DNA of 13,619 bases, taken from positions 1 through 13,619 of the forward strand of contig SFDX01000055.1 of the NCBI GenBank assembly GCA_004557455.1, written 5' to 3'. The notes beneath the pieces are model-generated. The model saw nothing but the letters and a program-made list of their open reading frames with translations, did not search any database and had not been told where the DNA came from. This document shows, in pieces, positions 1 to 6,248 of this stretch (position 1 is the stretch's first letter; the number at the start of each line of letters is the position of its first letter). This DNA comes from Akkermansia muciniphila. GTDB lineage: Bacteria; Verrucomicrobiota; Verrucomicrobiia; Verrucomicrobiales; Akkermansiaceae. The position numbers and the translations under genes are program-made.

Positions 1-169
1 CGTGGCGACCGATACCGCCGGCAAACTCGCCGTTCCGCCTGCCTCCACCGCCAAGGCAGGCGGCGTTCTGCTGGCCACAGGGGAGGATGACACCCGCGCG
101 ACGGCGGTGGTAACCGCTGCGCAGTTTGCCGCGCTTGTGGCCCGCGTGGCAGCCTTGGAGAACGCGTAA
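1..169 (+). CDS. Tail-fibre-like protein, C-terminal end (partial)
   Basis: The open frame runs in from the left edge (first whole codon at base 2) and stops at TAA 167-169, giving 55 visible residues. The segment AGKLAVPPASTAKAGGVLLA followed by RATAVVTAAQFAAL fits the 'ast..aGvv.LAT...gtD..rAVTpaalka' pattern of repeats in phage tail fibres (Pfam Phage_fiber_2 type). The last residues, LVARVAALENA, form a short heptad-like helix, as at trimeric fibre ends. The inferred role is a virion receptor-binding or fibre protein. Only the tail of the gene is visible, so the fold of the rest and its full length are unknown. It lies a few bases upstream of the next small gene and is probably cotranscribed with it. 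Confidence 0.55.
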   Translation, partial: VATDTAGKLAVPPASTAKAGGVLLATGEDDTRATAVVTAAQFAALVARVAALENA

Positions 170-182
170 CGTGCAACAAGAC

Positions 183-455
183 ATGAACATCGAGAAAGCA
201 GCCATCGAATTGTACGACACCTACTGCGCGGCGGTAGGCGGGAGAGCATGGGACGGCAAGCCTCTGCCGACAGGTCAGCAGTTTTTCGCCGACCCTGCCA
301 AGCAGGTGCAGGCCGAGGGATGGAGGGCCGTTGCGAAGCGGGCAACGGCTCTTGTCACGGCAGTAGGCGGAGGGACAACGAGGGAACCCGGAACCGAAAG
401 TTCCACGTTCAAGAAGGCCCGTGCGGCGGTGAAGGAGACAACAGAGCAGGACTGA
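183..455 (+). CDS. Small conserved-type phage protein, function unknown
   Basis: This encodes a 90-residue soluble protein beginning MNIEKAAIELYDTYCAAVGG. The pattern 'LYdtYc..vGG.aWdGkpLP......dP.kQ...Ww.vA..A' resembles short proteins of unknown function found in many phage structural modules; that is recognition by eye. There is no signal peptide or membrane segment. The Trp/Ala helix (WRAVAKRATALV, about residues 47-58) is the best-defined part, and the C-terminus is polar. The start at 183 is uncertain: GTG 171 lies in the same frame and would add four residues. The stop overlaps ATG 455, one of two in-frame starts of the next gene, which suggests coupled translation. Confidence 0.6.
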   Translation: MNIEKAAIELYDTYCAAVGGRAWDGKPLPTGQQFFADPAKQVQAEGWRAVAKRATALVTAVGGGTTREPGTESSTFKKARAAVKETTEQD

Positions 456-469
456 TGAAGGGAGGAACC

Positions 470-1159
470 ATGAAGACACAGGAGGAGCTTTTGGAGGAGG
501 CACGCGCGGCGATTGTGGAGCGTGCGGAGGAGCAGTGGGCGCGCTACGCTGTGCTTGCGGAGGTAGAGGAGTTGGTGGAGGCGGGGAAGCGCAAGGGTTG
601 TAACGGGAGTGGCCACAGTCAAGATTGCCCGAAGGGGCCCCATTGGCGCAAGGAGAATGGAGTTCGTAAAGCAACCAATATTCAAGTTCCGACTAATAAA
701 AACGGGAGGGAGGGCGAAGGGCAGAGAAAAGGCAATGTGCAGACCAAACTACCCGCCAACGCCAAGGGGTGGCAAATCAAAAAAGTTGCACTCAAGGCCA
801 TCACGGCTGCCCTTGCGGGTAAAGGCAACCAAACCTTCTCCGTCGGCAACATTCAATACACCATCACGCAATCACAGGCAAACCACTTCAAGGAACACAT
901 CGGGCAAAAATTAACGCCCGAAGACGTGGCCAAGGCACTTGTTGAAGGCAAGTTTGAGCAAGAAGAAGGAAGAGAAGGAAGAACGGCGTACCTCAATGGA
1001 ACAAAAATAGTCACGTTCGATAACGGTAAATCCATAGGCATCATAACAGTCTACCACGAAGACTACGACAGAGTAAAAAGACATCCGAAGAAGGAACAGA
1101 ACGATGTAGATAGGTACATCACCAAGTACCCCGGGAGACGAAGGAGAAAGAGGAAATAA
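470..1159 (+). CDS. Cys/His-module protein with a BECR-nuclease-like C-terminus
   Basis: This is a 229-residue protein starting at ATG 470, which has a good GGGAGG (460-465) just upstream; ATG 455 is an in-frame alternative. Residues 1-35 are an acidic helix. Residues 29-55 hold LAEVEELV...GCNGSGHSQDCPK, with C44, H49 and C53 as possible metal ligands. The same module begins the minus-strand gene at 6770. A polar linker (57-100) follows, then a compact basic domain (about 103-205) with H139, H143, a GR..Y motif near 170-174 and GIITVYHEDY (190-199). That order resembles the phage-associated barnase/EndoU/colicin/RelE-like (BECR) nucleases attached to phage head proteins. The tail is very basic (RRRRKRK). 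GC falls from about 66% over the module to about 48% over the C-terminal part, which points to domain acquisition. Nuclease activity is inference; no catalytic set can be assigned with certainty. Confidence 0.6.
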   Translation: MKTQEELLEEARAAIVERAEEQWARYAVLAEVEELVEAGKRKGCNGSGHSQDCPKGPHWRKENGVRKATNIQVPTNKNGREGEGQRKGNVQTKLPANAKGWQIKKVALKAITAALAGKGNQTFSVGNIQYTITQSQANHFKEHIGQKLTPEDVAKALVEGKFEQEEGREGRTAYLNGTKIVTFDNGKSIGIITVYHEDYDRVKRHPKKEQNDVDRYITKYPGRRRRKRK

Positions 1160-1187
1160 AAAAAATACCCCGGTCAGGAACCGGGGT
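1158..1187. terminator. A8 plus GC-hairpin element after the 470-1159 gene
   Basis: Directly at the stop codon there is a run of eight A (1158-1165), then a 7-bp perfect stem, CCCCGGT (1168-1174) with ACCGGGG (1180-1186), and a 5-base loop. No T run follows on the plus strand. Read on the minus strand it is a textbook intrinsic terminator: hairpin, then T8. It could stop leftward antisense transcription, protect the 3' end of the plus-strand mRNA, or act as a terminator without a U-tract. The same layout recurs at 13331-13360. Confidence 0.7.
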
Positions 1188-1331
1188 CTACCGACAGAGA
1201 CACGGGCGTCAGCCCCAGGCTACTATCAGAGCTACAACTCCACTCTTTCAAGGTGCTTTTTTTGCGTTCGGCGGGGAGTTTGGCGTGATTTGAGGGGGAG
1301 AAGGGCGTTTTGTGGTGTTTTGGTGTTGAAA
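1188..1331. other. Non-coding spacer between hairpin element and promoter
   Basis: No convincing gene is visible here on either strand. The stretch contains a weak GGGC/GCCC inverted repeat (1204-1215), a T7 run (1257-1263) and a purine/T-rich part leading to the promoter box. A leftward small RNA ending at the 1158-1187 hairpin is possible: on the minus strand TTGAAA lies 17 bases from TGATAG. This is not well supported. Confidence 0.4.
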
Positions 1332-1332
1332 T

Positions 1333-1386
1333 TCTAGCCCCCCGAGGCGCGGTTGCCTTTGCGGGAGGATGTGGTAAGGTTGAATC
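1333..1386 (+). promoter_or_regulatory. Late promoter copy 1 (TCTAG box), leaderless
   Basis: The TCTAGCCCCCCGAGG box spans 1333-1347, a -35-like TTGCCT lies at 1353-1358, and 16 bases later there is a -10-like TAAGGT at 1375-1380. Six bases separate the -10 from ATG 1387, so transcription would start at or next to the start codon. The box begins 42 bp before the -10, matching the three other copies in the window (42, 43 and 43 bp). It drives the head operon beginning with the Mu gpI-like gene. The -10 match is weak (3 of 6), so dependence on an activator binding the box is likely. Confidence 0.7.
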
Positions 1387-2484
1387 ATGGCACAGCACTT
1401 TGTGACAAGCGTACGATGCAACGGGGACAAGGCCCCGGAGTGGATAATGTATCTACCCGAGGGCACGCACTCGATTTGCGCGACGGTGAACGGGAAGCCG
1501 GGGCGGCGCACGGTGCGGGTGGACCGGGGTTGCGTTGCGGCGCTGCAGGCGGCGTTGGAGGAGCGGATGGCAGGAGGGGCGGTGCCGGTGTTTTTCTTTG
1601 ACCACAAGCGTGGCCCTGCGGCGGCGTACCCTGACCGATTTGAGTACGGGGAGACGAGCGATGGGCGCGCGGGAGTGATGGCGCACATTGCGCGGTGGAC
1701 TCCGACTGGGCGCAGCCGCGTGGAAGGCGGCGAGTACAACGGATTCTCCCCCACCTTTCTGCTGGGTGCGGATGGGCGGCCCGCGGGGCTGCCGAGCACG
1801 ACGGCGGAGGTGGGCAGCTTAACGAACGAGCCTGCGTTTACGGCGAACGCCCGCATCGCGGCTGCGGCGGCGAACGACGCGCTGGTGGCGGTGTGGAAAG
1901 CGGAAGCGGCGGCGGACCCGAGCTACGAGGTGGTGGCGGCGGCGTGGGAGCAATTTTCGAGCGGTGTCGAGCCGCAGGAAGCAGAACAAAGAGACGACAT
2001 GAAAGCATACATTGCAGAAAAACTGGGCTTGCCGGCAGATGCCGGTGAAGACGAGGTGAAGGCTGCCTTTGAGCGCTTTCTTGAGGCAGGCGGCACCGAC
2101 GAGGTGAGCGCGGCGGAAGAAGGCGAGGTAGAGGAGCTGCGGGAGAAGCTGCAGGCGGCGGAGGAGCTGCTTGCGGAAGCGAACGCTCGTTGCGAGCGGT
2201 TGACGGACAGCGCCTTCGGCGCGCTGGTGCAAGCGGCAGTGCGCGACGGCAAGATTGCGCCGAAGGACACGCGAACGGTGGAGACGCTGAGGGCGTCTTA
2301 CGAGCGAGACCCGGAGGCGACGGCAGACCTGATTGCGGCGATGAACTGCAACCCGGCGATGGCGGGCCGCAAGATGAGCTTCGGCGGCGAGGAAGAGGAG
2401 GCTCCTGCGGAGCAGCCGCGCCGCAAGAAGAAAAAGAAGACGGCGGAGGAGTACTTCGGCTACGAGGACGAATTCGATGATTAA
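1387..2484 (+). CDS. Mu gpI-like prohead protease with C-terminal scaffold
   Basis: This 365-residue protein matches the layout of Mu gene 32 (I). The N-terminal 155 residues show the protease pattern: WIMYLPEG near the start, VFFFDHKRG with the conserved His (about residue 78), DGRAGVMAHIARWTPTGR, then YNGFSPTFL and GSLTNEPAF. Proteases of this family mature the prohead and digest the scaffold. The second half (about 205-365) is charged and helical: a coiled coil with EELREKLQAAEELLAEA, and a basic KKKKK segment close to an acidic EYFGYEDEFDD end, as expected of an internal scaffold. ATG 1999 (MKAYIAEKLGL) is in frame at the domain boundary and could be an internal start for a separate scaffold, as Mu gene Z is made. 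The gene starts six bases after a -10 and has no ribosome binding site, so it is probably leaderless. The capsid gene follows after 22 bp. Confidence 0.85.
   Translation: MAQHFVTSVRCNGDKAPEWIMYLPEGTHSICATVNGKPGRRTVRVDRGCVAALQAALEERMAGGAVPVFFFDHKRGPAAAYPDRFEYGETSDGRAGVMAHIARWTPTGRSRVEGGEYNGFSPTFLLGADGRPAGLPSTTAEVGSLTNEPAFTANARIAAAAANDALVAVWKAEAAADPSYEVVAAAWEQFSSGVEPQEAEQRDDMKAYIAEKLGLPADAGEDEVKAAFERFLEAGGTDEVSAAEEGEVEELREKLQAAEELLAEANARCERLTDSAFGALVQAAVRDGKIAPKDTRTVETLRASYERDPEATADLIAAMNCNPAMAGRKMSFGGEEEEAPAEQPRRKKKKKTAEEYFGYEDEFDD
1999..2484 (+). CDS. Possible internal-start scaffold protein (Mu gpZ-like)
   Basis: ATG 1999 lies in frame within the protease gene, where the protease domain ends and the scaffold-like half begins, and would give a 161-residue product. 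The opening MKAYIAEKLGLPADAGEDEV resembles the 'KalialLGLpadATeeea' motif that starts the scaffold part of Mu-type I proteins. The preceding GCAGAACAAAGAGACGAC is purine-rich with a weak AAAGAG 5-6 bases before the ATG. In Mu, Z is produced from such an internal start. Here it is inferred from position and motif only. Confidence 0.4.
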   Translation: MKAYIAEKLGLPADAGEDEVKAAFERFLEAGGTDEVSAAEEGEVEELREKLQAAEELLAEANARCERLTDSAFGALVQAAVRDGKIAPKDTRTVETLRASYERDPEATADLIAAMNCNPAMAGRKMSFGGEEEEAPAEQPRRKKKKKTAEEYFGYEDEFDD

Positions 2485-2506
2485 CACTTAACTGAACAAA
2501 AAGAAT

Positions 2507-3595
2507 ATGGAGTTCAATTACAGCAACATGTCCCTGTCGATGCAGGAACTGTATCAGACGCAGGAGGCAGAGAAGGACGGGCGTTTGGTGGATGAGGTTG
2601 TGGCTAGCGCGCCGCTGCTCAACTACCTTGATTCCCGAACCATCCCAGGCATCTCGATTGAGTGCTGGCGGCGCAAGGCGGTGCCCTTTTTCGGTCCCCG
2701 CCCGATTGGGTACGGCGCAAAGAACCTGAAGGGTTTTTACGAGAAAGTGCCGGCAAGCCTTTTCCACTTTGACGGCAAACTTGAGGTGGACGCGGCGCTG
2801 CTGGAGGTGGAGAAGAACCAGGGCGGGCTCTCCCCGGCCTCACTGGTGGCGCGGACGGCGAAGGACATCATGGACGGCGGCATGAAGCTGCTGGACCTGA
2901 ATTTGCTTTACGGCAGCAAGCTGGGCGCAGGGTTCGGCCTCGGCCTGCACCAAGTCATCGCGCCGTTCATGACGGTATCAGCCAACTCCGAGTACGCGAA
3001 GTTTGACGCCACGAGCGAGTCGGTGCGCAAGAGCAAGGAGTACTTGGCGGCTTGCGCCGACAACACCGGCAGCTCGGTGTACTTCATCTGCAAGAAGAAC
3101 GCAGCTCTGGAGGTGCTGTGGGGCAACGGCAAGGGCATCCGCCGAGGCCGACTGCGCGATGTGGAGGTAGACGGCGAGACCGTGGACGGCATCGTCGGCA
3201 CCTTCGAGGGCAAGGTGCAGCACTTCTCGGCTTGGGTGGGCCTCTTCCCGCGTAACCAGTTTGCCATCGGGCGCATGAAGAACATCACTGCGGAGACCGG
3301 CATCTCCGACGCGGCGATTATCGAGGCGAAGAGCCTGATTTTCGATGAGTTGGACATGGAGGTGACTGCGATTGTGATGAACAAGAGCGTGCGCTCCATG
3401 CTGCAGAAGAACCGCGCGAACGTGCAGGCTGTACACGGCCTCGGCAGCGCGACGCTTTACGCCGCTACGCAGACGGAGGTGGATGGCATCCCGATTCTGG
3501 TGGACAACAACATCCAGATGGATGAGAGCGATGAGGCTTTGGCGAAGCTGGGGCGCAAGCAGCTGGCGGAGGCAAAGGGCCGCGCAACCTTTTAA
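2507..3595 (+). CDS. Major capsid protein
   Basis: This 362-residue protein directly follows the protease/scaffold gene, the standard place for the major head subunit. It has no signal peptide or membrane helix and shows mixed alpha/beta character. The segment WVGLFPRNQFAIGRMKNIT (about residues 243-261), then IIEAKSLIFDELDMEVTAIVMN and a late VDGIPILVDNNI strand, resembles HK97-fold capsid proteins in which a P-domain helix and a C-terminal 'DG.Pi...d.i' strand are conserved. Residues 1-60 are helical and could be the part removed during maturation. The start has no Shine-Dalgarno, only an A-rich leader (AACAAAAAGAAT). The exact capsid family is not assigned. Confidence 0.8.
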   Translation: MEFNYSNMSLSMQELYQTQEAEKDGRLVDEVVASAPLLNYLDSRTIPGISIECWRRKAVPFFGPRPIGYGAKNLKGFYEKVPASLFHFDGKLEVDAALLEVEKNQGGLSPASLVARTAKDIMDGGMKLLDLNLLYGSKLGAGFGLGLHQVIAPFMTVSANSEYAKFDATSESVRKSKEYLAACADNTGSSVYFICKKNAALEVLWGNGKGIRRGRLRDVEVDGETVDGIVGTFEGKVQHFSAWVGLFPRNQFAIGRMKNITAETGISDAAIIEAKSLIFDELDMEVTAIVMNKSVRSMLQKNRANVQAVHGLGSATLYAATQTEVDGIPILVDNNIQMDESDEALAKLGRKQLAEAKGRATF

Positions 3596-3615
3596 TCTGA
3601 ACAAGGAGTAAGAAG

Positions 3616-4005
3616 ATGCAGACGAGACCGATTCGAGCAACGTTTGTTGATAAGGCCCTCTCCTGTGAGTTCGACCTGACGCAGCCTGCGGAGGCAAGCC
3701 GCGCGTTCGACCTCTTGGAGCAGGGTGGTCCCGGGTGCAGCCACATCCAGTTTGTGCTGGAGACGGATGCACAGCCGGAGGGTGTCGAGGTGCAGGTGAA
3801 GGTGACCTGCTGCGACACGGAGGACGGCACCTTTGTGGATGCCGGCATCGTGCTGAGCACCAAGGCGCGCGAAGACGGCGAGGACATGAGCTTCTGCGAA
3901 CCGAATTGCCACACGAGGCGATTTGTGAAGTTTGTGCCTTCCGTTGTCGCGCAGGATTCGACTAGCGCCACTGGCAAGGCGAGAGTGTTCATTAAAGGAA
4001 TTTAA
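3616..4005 (+). CDS. Putative head decoration / cement protein
   Basis: This 129-residue, beta-rich protein sits between the capsid and adaptor genes. A clear AAGGAG lies 7 bases before the start, the best ribosome binding site in the window, which fits a product needed in high copy. FVLETDAQPEGVEVQVKVTC, then the 'DGTFVDAGIVLST' strand and the closing DSTSATGKARVFI, recall the jelly-roll-like auxiliary capsid proteins of the Bbp16 type (Bordetella phage BPP-1 cement protein). Four cysteines (about residues 17, 41, 73-74 region and the FCEPNCH motif near 95-99) are unusual. The role is inferred from position and strand pattern. Confidence 0.6.
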   Translation: MQTRPIRATFVDKALSCEFDLTQPAEASRAFDLLEQGGPGCSHIQFVLETDAQPEGVEVQVKVTCCDTEDGTFVDAGIVLSTKAREDGEDMSFCEPNCHTRRFVKFVPSVVAQDSTSATGKARVFIKGI

Positions 4006-4010
4006 TCGGC

Positions 4011-4454
4011 ATGGCTCTGGTCAGCATCACACGGGAATCTGTCGCCAACGCGATGGTCGGTGCGGAATTCTCCATCCTGCGGGATGAGGAAGTGCGCGCC
4101 ATCATCAGCGCGGTGGTGGACCGTGTGGTGCTGGCTGTGAACGCAGGCGGCTATTGGTCGCGGCTGGCGACAGGGCGCGGCAAGGTGCCAAGCGAGCTGG
4201 TGCACGCGACCATTGTGCTCTGCCGCCAAGCCCTGATAGCAAAGGCGCCGGGCAACGAGCTCAACGGTGTGCTGGAGGGAGGCACCCGCAGCACGGAGTA
4301 CAGGAGCGCGGAGGCCTTGCTGGAGCGCGTGGCGGCGGGCGAGTTGCCGCTTGAGGACTACACCGAGGATGCGGAGGCCGGGGACCTCATCGAGGACGAG
4401 GCCGAGGGCATCATCTGGGGCAGTGAGCCGTACGACCCGTTTAACTACTTATGA
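4011..4454 (+). CDS. Mu gp36-like head-tail adaptor (DUF1320 type)
   Basis: This 147-residue, mostly helical protein begins MALVSITRESVANAMVGAEF. The layout matches the Mu gp36 family: 'dEEvraIIsavVDrVvlavNagg' followed by VPSELVHATIVLCRQALI and then EYRSAEALLERVAAGELPL. These proteins form the ring that joins the portal to the tail completion complex. The C-terminus is very acidic (DYTEDAEAGDLIEDEAEG). The next gene starts inside its stop codon (ATGA at 4451-4454), so translation is coupled. Its order after the capsid and decoration genes matches Mu. Confidence 0.75.
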   Translation: MALVSITRESVANAMVGAEFSILRDEEVRAIISAVVDRVVLAVNAGGYWSRLATGRGKVPSELVHATIVLCRQALIAKAPGNELNGVLEGGTRSTEYRSAEALLERVAAGELPLEDYTEDAEAGDLIEDEAEGIIWGSEPYDPFNYL

Positions 4455-4912
4455 GCGAGGGAGCCAATTCGTATCTGGAGCGCATCTCCGACTGGGCGCG
4501 GGACAGCATTGCGGCCCTGCGGTGGCCGGAGGGGACCGTGATTACCTGCGAGTACCGCAAGACTCTGGAGCAAGCCGTGGCGCGCAACGCCGGTGCCCTT
4601 CTGCTGGCCATCACGGTTTTCAGGCCGGAGGTGCGGGCAGATGAGCTGGGCAACCTGAGCCTGACGCTACCCATCATGTGCCAGAGCACCAAGGTGAGCC
4701 CCCTCAACGACTACGAAGCGGCAGAGCGAGTGGCCTTTCTGCTCAACGAAGCGACGCCGTGTGAGGAGGACGGGGAGGTGCCCATCCTCTACAACCTGCA
4801 GTTGCGCCTGAGCTCGCTGCAGGAGGGGCGCGACAACCAGTCTGAGGTGCGCTTTACGAGCACCTTCGGCGTGAACAAGAACGTATACATCAAAACCTTT
4901 ACGAAAGAATAA
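4451..4912 (+). CDS. Putative tail terminator / completion protein
   Basis: This 153-residue protein starts in an ATGA overlap with the adaptor gene. An N-terminal helix (SYLERISDWARDSIAALRWP) is followed by alternating strands and helices, ending in a strand-rich C-terminus (EVRFTSTFGVNKNVYIKTFTKE). Size, fold outline and position between adaptor and tube protein fit the tail terminators (gpU and Mu gp37-like proteins), which cap the tube and fix its length. No diagnostic motif is visible, so the call rests largely on synteny. Confidence 0.6.
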   Translation: MSEGANSYLERISDWARDSIAALRWPEGTVITCEYRKTLEQAVARNAGALLLAITVFRPEVRADELGNLSLTLPIMCQSTKVSPLNDYEAAERVAFLLNEATPCEEDGEVPILYNLQLRLSSLQEGRDNQSEVRFTSTFGVNKNVYIKTFTKE

Positions 4913-4914
4913 CA

Positions 4915-5505
4915 ATGTCACAAGTAGATATTTCACATCTCAAAAAGCTCAAGAGCGGCGTCAAGCTGTTTTACGCCGACAAGGAGGGGCTGGATGCCTC
5001 CACCCACCCGCTGGACGACATACAGGAAGAGGACTGGAAGGTCCTCGCACAGCTGGAGGAATTCCAGTCGAGCGTGGAGGAAGAGAACGACAAGCACAAC
5101 TACACGAGTGCGATTACTGGAGCGATGGCCAGCATCGATGAGTCGGTGGTGGTAGCGGATAAATTTCAGGCAAAGGCCGTGGACTGGTCCATTTACCTCT
5201 GGAACATCATCTGGCGCACGGACGAGACGATTGTTGCGGGACAGCTGGTGCCTACGCATCAGAAGTCCTCTGCATGGAAGAAGGTGTGGCTTCGCATCGA
5301 GCACTGGGCGCCGACCAAGGAGCTGCTCTACACTGAGTACTCGTACTGCAACATCAAGGTCTCCATGAACCAGGCGGAGAACATGAAGTTGCTGCAGCCC
5401 GTGATTGACGGCGAGCAGATTCCTGCGCTCAACCAGGGCATTGTGGCGACCGCCGCGATGGGTGCGCCCGCTGCTGCGGACAGCGAAGTCGAGGGCAGCG
5501 TGTAA
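4915..5505 (+). CDS. Putative major tail (tube) protein
   Basis: This 196-residue soluble protein is the last gene of the head/neck run, 2 bp after the terminator candidate. It has the usual length of tail tube proteins. The C-terminal part (YSYCNIKVSMNQAENMKLLQ, then PVIDGEQIPALNQGI) reads like the strand-helix end of a tube subunit. It is followed by a low-complexity Ala-rich tail (AAMGAPAAADSEVEGSV) that may be a surface extension. There is no sheath-sized gene beside it, so the tail is probably non-contractile. The gene ends at a strong hairpin terminator. Confidence 0.65.
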   Translation: MSQVDISHLKKLKSGVKLFYADKEGLDASTHPLDDIQEEDWKVLAQLEEFQSSVEEENDKHNYTSAITGAMASIDESVVVADKFQAKAVDWSIYLWNIIWRTDETIVAGQLVPTHQKSSAWKKVWLRIEHWAPTKELLYTEYSYCNIKVSMNQAENMKLLQPVIDGEQIPALNQGIVATAAMGAPAAADSEVEGSV

Positions 5506-5553
5506 CAGATTTGCCGAGGGGCAAAAGCGAAAAGCAGCGAAGTGAACAGGGTG

Positions 5554-5580
5554 GCCGGCTCCCGAGTGGGGGCCGGCTTT
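5554..5580. terminator. Intrinsic terminator between convergent genes
   Basis: There is a ten-pair stem (GCCGGCTCCC, 5554-5563, with GGGGGCCGGC, 5568-5577; one G-T wobble) with a GAGT loop. On the plus strand it is followed by TTTGTCATTT, so it should end the head operon. The minus-strand gene stops at 5582-5584, so the hairpin also lies directly after that gene, but without a U-tract on that side. Confidence 0.8.
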
Positions 5581-5581
5581 G

Positions 5582-6229
5582 TCATTTACCCTTCAAGGCC
5601 TTTGAGAGCCCCTGCCTGAAGCTGCTGATGATGAAGGGGCGGAAGTCGGCATCCCTCCACGCGCAGGGCTCGTGGCCGTTGCGCTTGCGCATGGGGAGGA
5701 GGACCGCGCGCGGGCGCAGCAGGTAGATGGGGCGGATGCGTTTGCCGAAGTAATCGACGGCGAGGTAATCCTTCCCCCGCGGGCGAAAGACCTTCTTGTG
5801 GTAGCGGCGGCGGTATTCTGCGACGGTCTTGCCATGAGCCTGCGGCACAATGGGGATGGTGAGCACGGAGGCCTTTTTCGGAGTGATCACCGCGCCGCGG
5901 ACGTGGTTCCAGAATTGAGCGGCGTGCAGCTCCGGGCCGAGGAAGGAGAGTGTAAAGGTGGCGTAGGCGCGCGAGGATGCCCGCTGTGCGCGCCAGTTGG
6001 ATCGCTTGGTGAGTTCTGCCACCCAGTGCGTGTCCTCGCGCCCCGGGCCGTGCGTGGGGCTTTCAGGGGAGTCAAACCAGTTTTCCCCCTTGGCGGCGTA
6101 CCAGTCCGCGACCCACTTGGCGGCACTTTTGCCGACCTTTTGGAAGAGCGAGTCGACAAAAGGCTTTGAGGTCGATTGCTGCAGGCCCTTGATGACGTCC
6201 GCCAGCCCTTTGAGTTGAATGGAGACCAT
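5582..6229 (-). CDS. Mu gpG-like virion morphogenesis / tail completion protein
   Basis: This is a 215-residue protein read leftward. I chose ATG 6229 (MVSIQLKGLADVIKGLQQ) because the upstream frame overlaps the neighbouring gene. An N-terminal helix leads to a core with AAQFWNHVRGAVITPKKASV, LTIPIVPQAHGKTVAEYRRR and a late YLLRPRAVLLP strand. The order 'fWn..G.vitPkkak.LtIPi...a.g...r..f......yLL...vLlp' is typical of the phage virion morphogenesis family (Mu gpG / P2 gpS tail completion). Such proteins act at the head-tail joint. Here it is on the opposite strand from all other structural genes and paired with the Cys/His-module gene (19 bp apart), which is odd. There is no Shine-Dalgarno. 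Confidence 0.7.
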   Translation of the reverse strand: MVSIQLKGLADVIKGLQQSTSKPFVDSLFQKVGKSAAKWVADWYAAKGENWFDSPESPTHGPGREDTHWVAELTKRSNWRAQRASSRAYATFTLSFLGPELHAAQFWNHVRGAVITPKKASVLTIPIVPQAHGKTVAEYRRRYHKKVFRPRGKDYLAVDYFGKRIRPIYLLRPRAVLLPMRKRNGHEPCAWRDADFRPFIISSFRQGLSKALKGK

Positions 6230-6248
6230 GCCCGCATTAAGTGCTGAA

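Noticed and set aside
248..469. N-terminal extension of the Cys/His-module gene to ATG 248
   Set aside because: It would overlap the 183-455 gene in another frame; starting at 470 gives a ribosome binding site and the same N-terminal length as the paralogue.
1188..1254. tRNA-like gene in the spacer
   Set aside because: No cloverleaf with acceptor stem and T-loop could be drawn on either strand.
1838..2767. 309-residue minus-strand open frame (and other long minus-strand frames at 1248-1856, 1819-2487, 2978-3772 and 7121-7822)
   Set aside because: These oppose well-supported plus-strand structural genes, are rich in Arg, Pro and Ser as expected from the reverse of GC-rich codons, and have no family pattern.
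5672..6169. 165-residue plus-strand frame opposite the gpG-like gene
   Set aside because: The minus-strand reading gives a recognisable virion morphogenesis pattern; the plus reading shows none and lacks a start signal.
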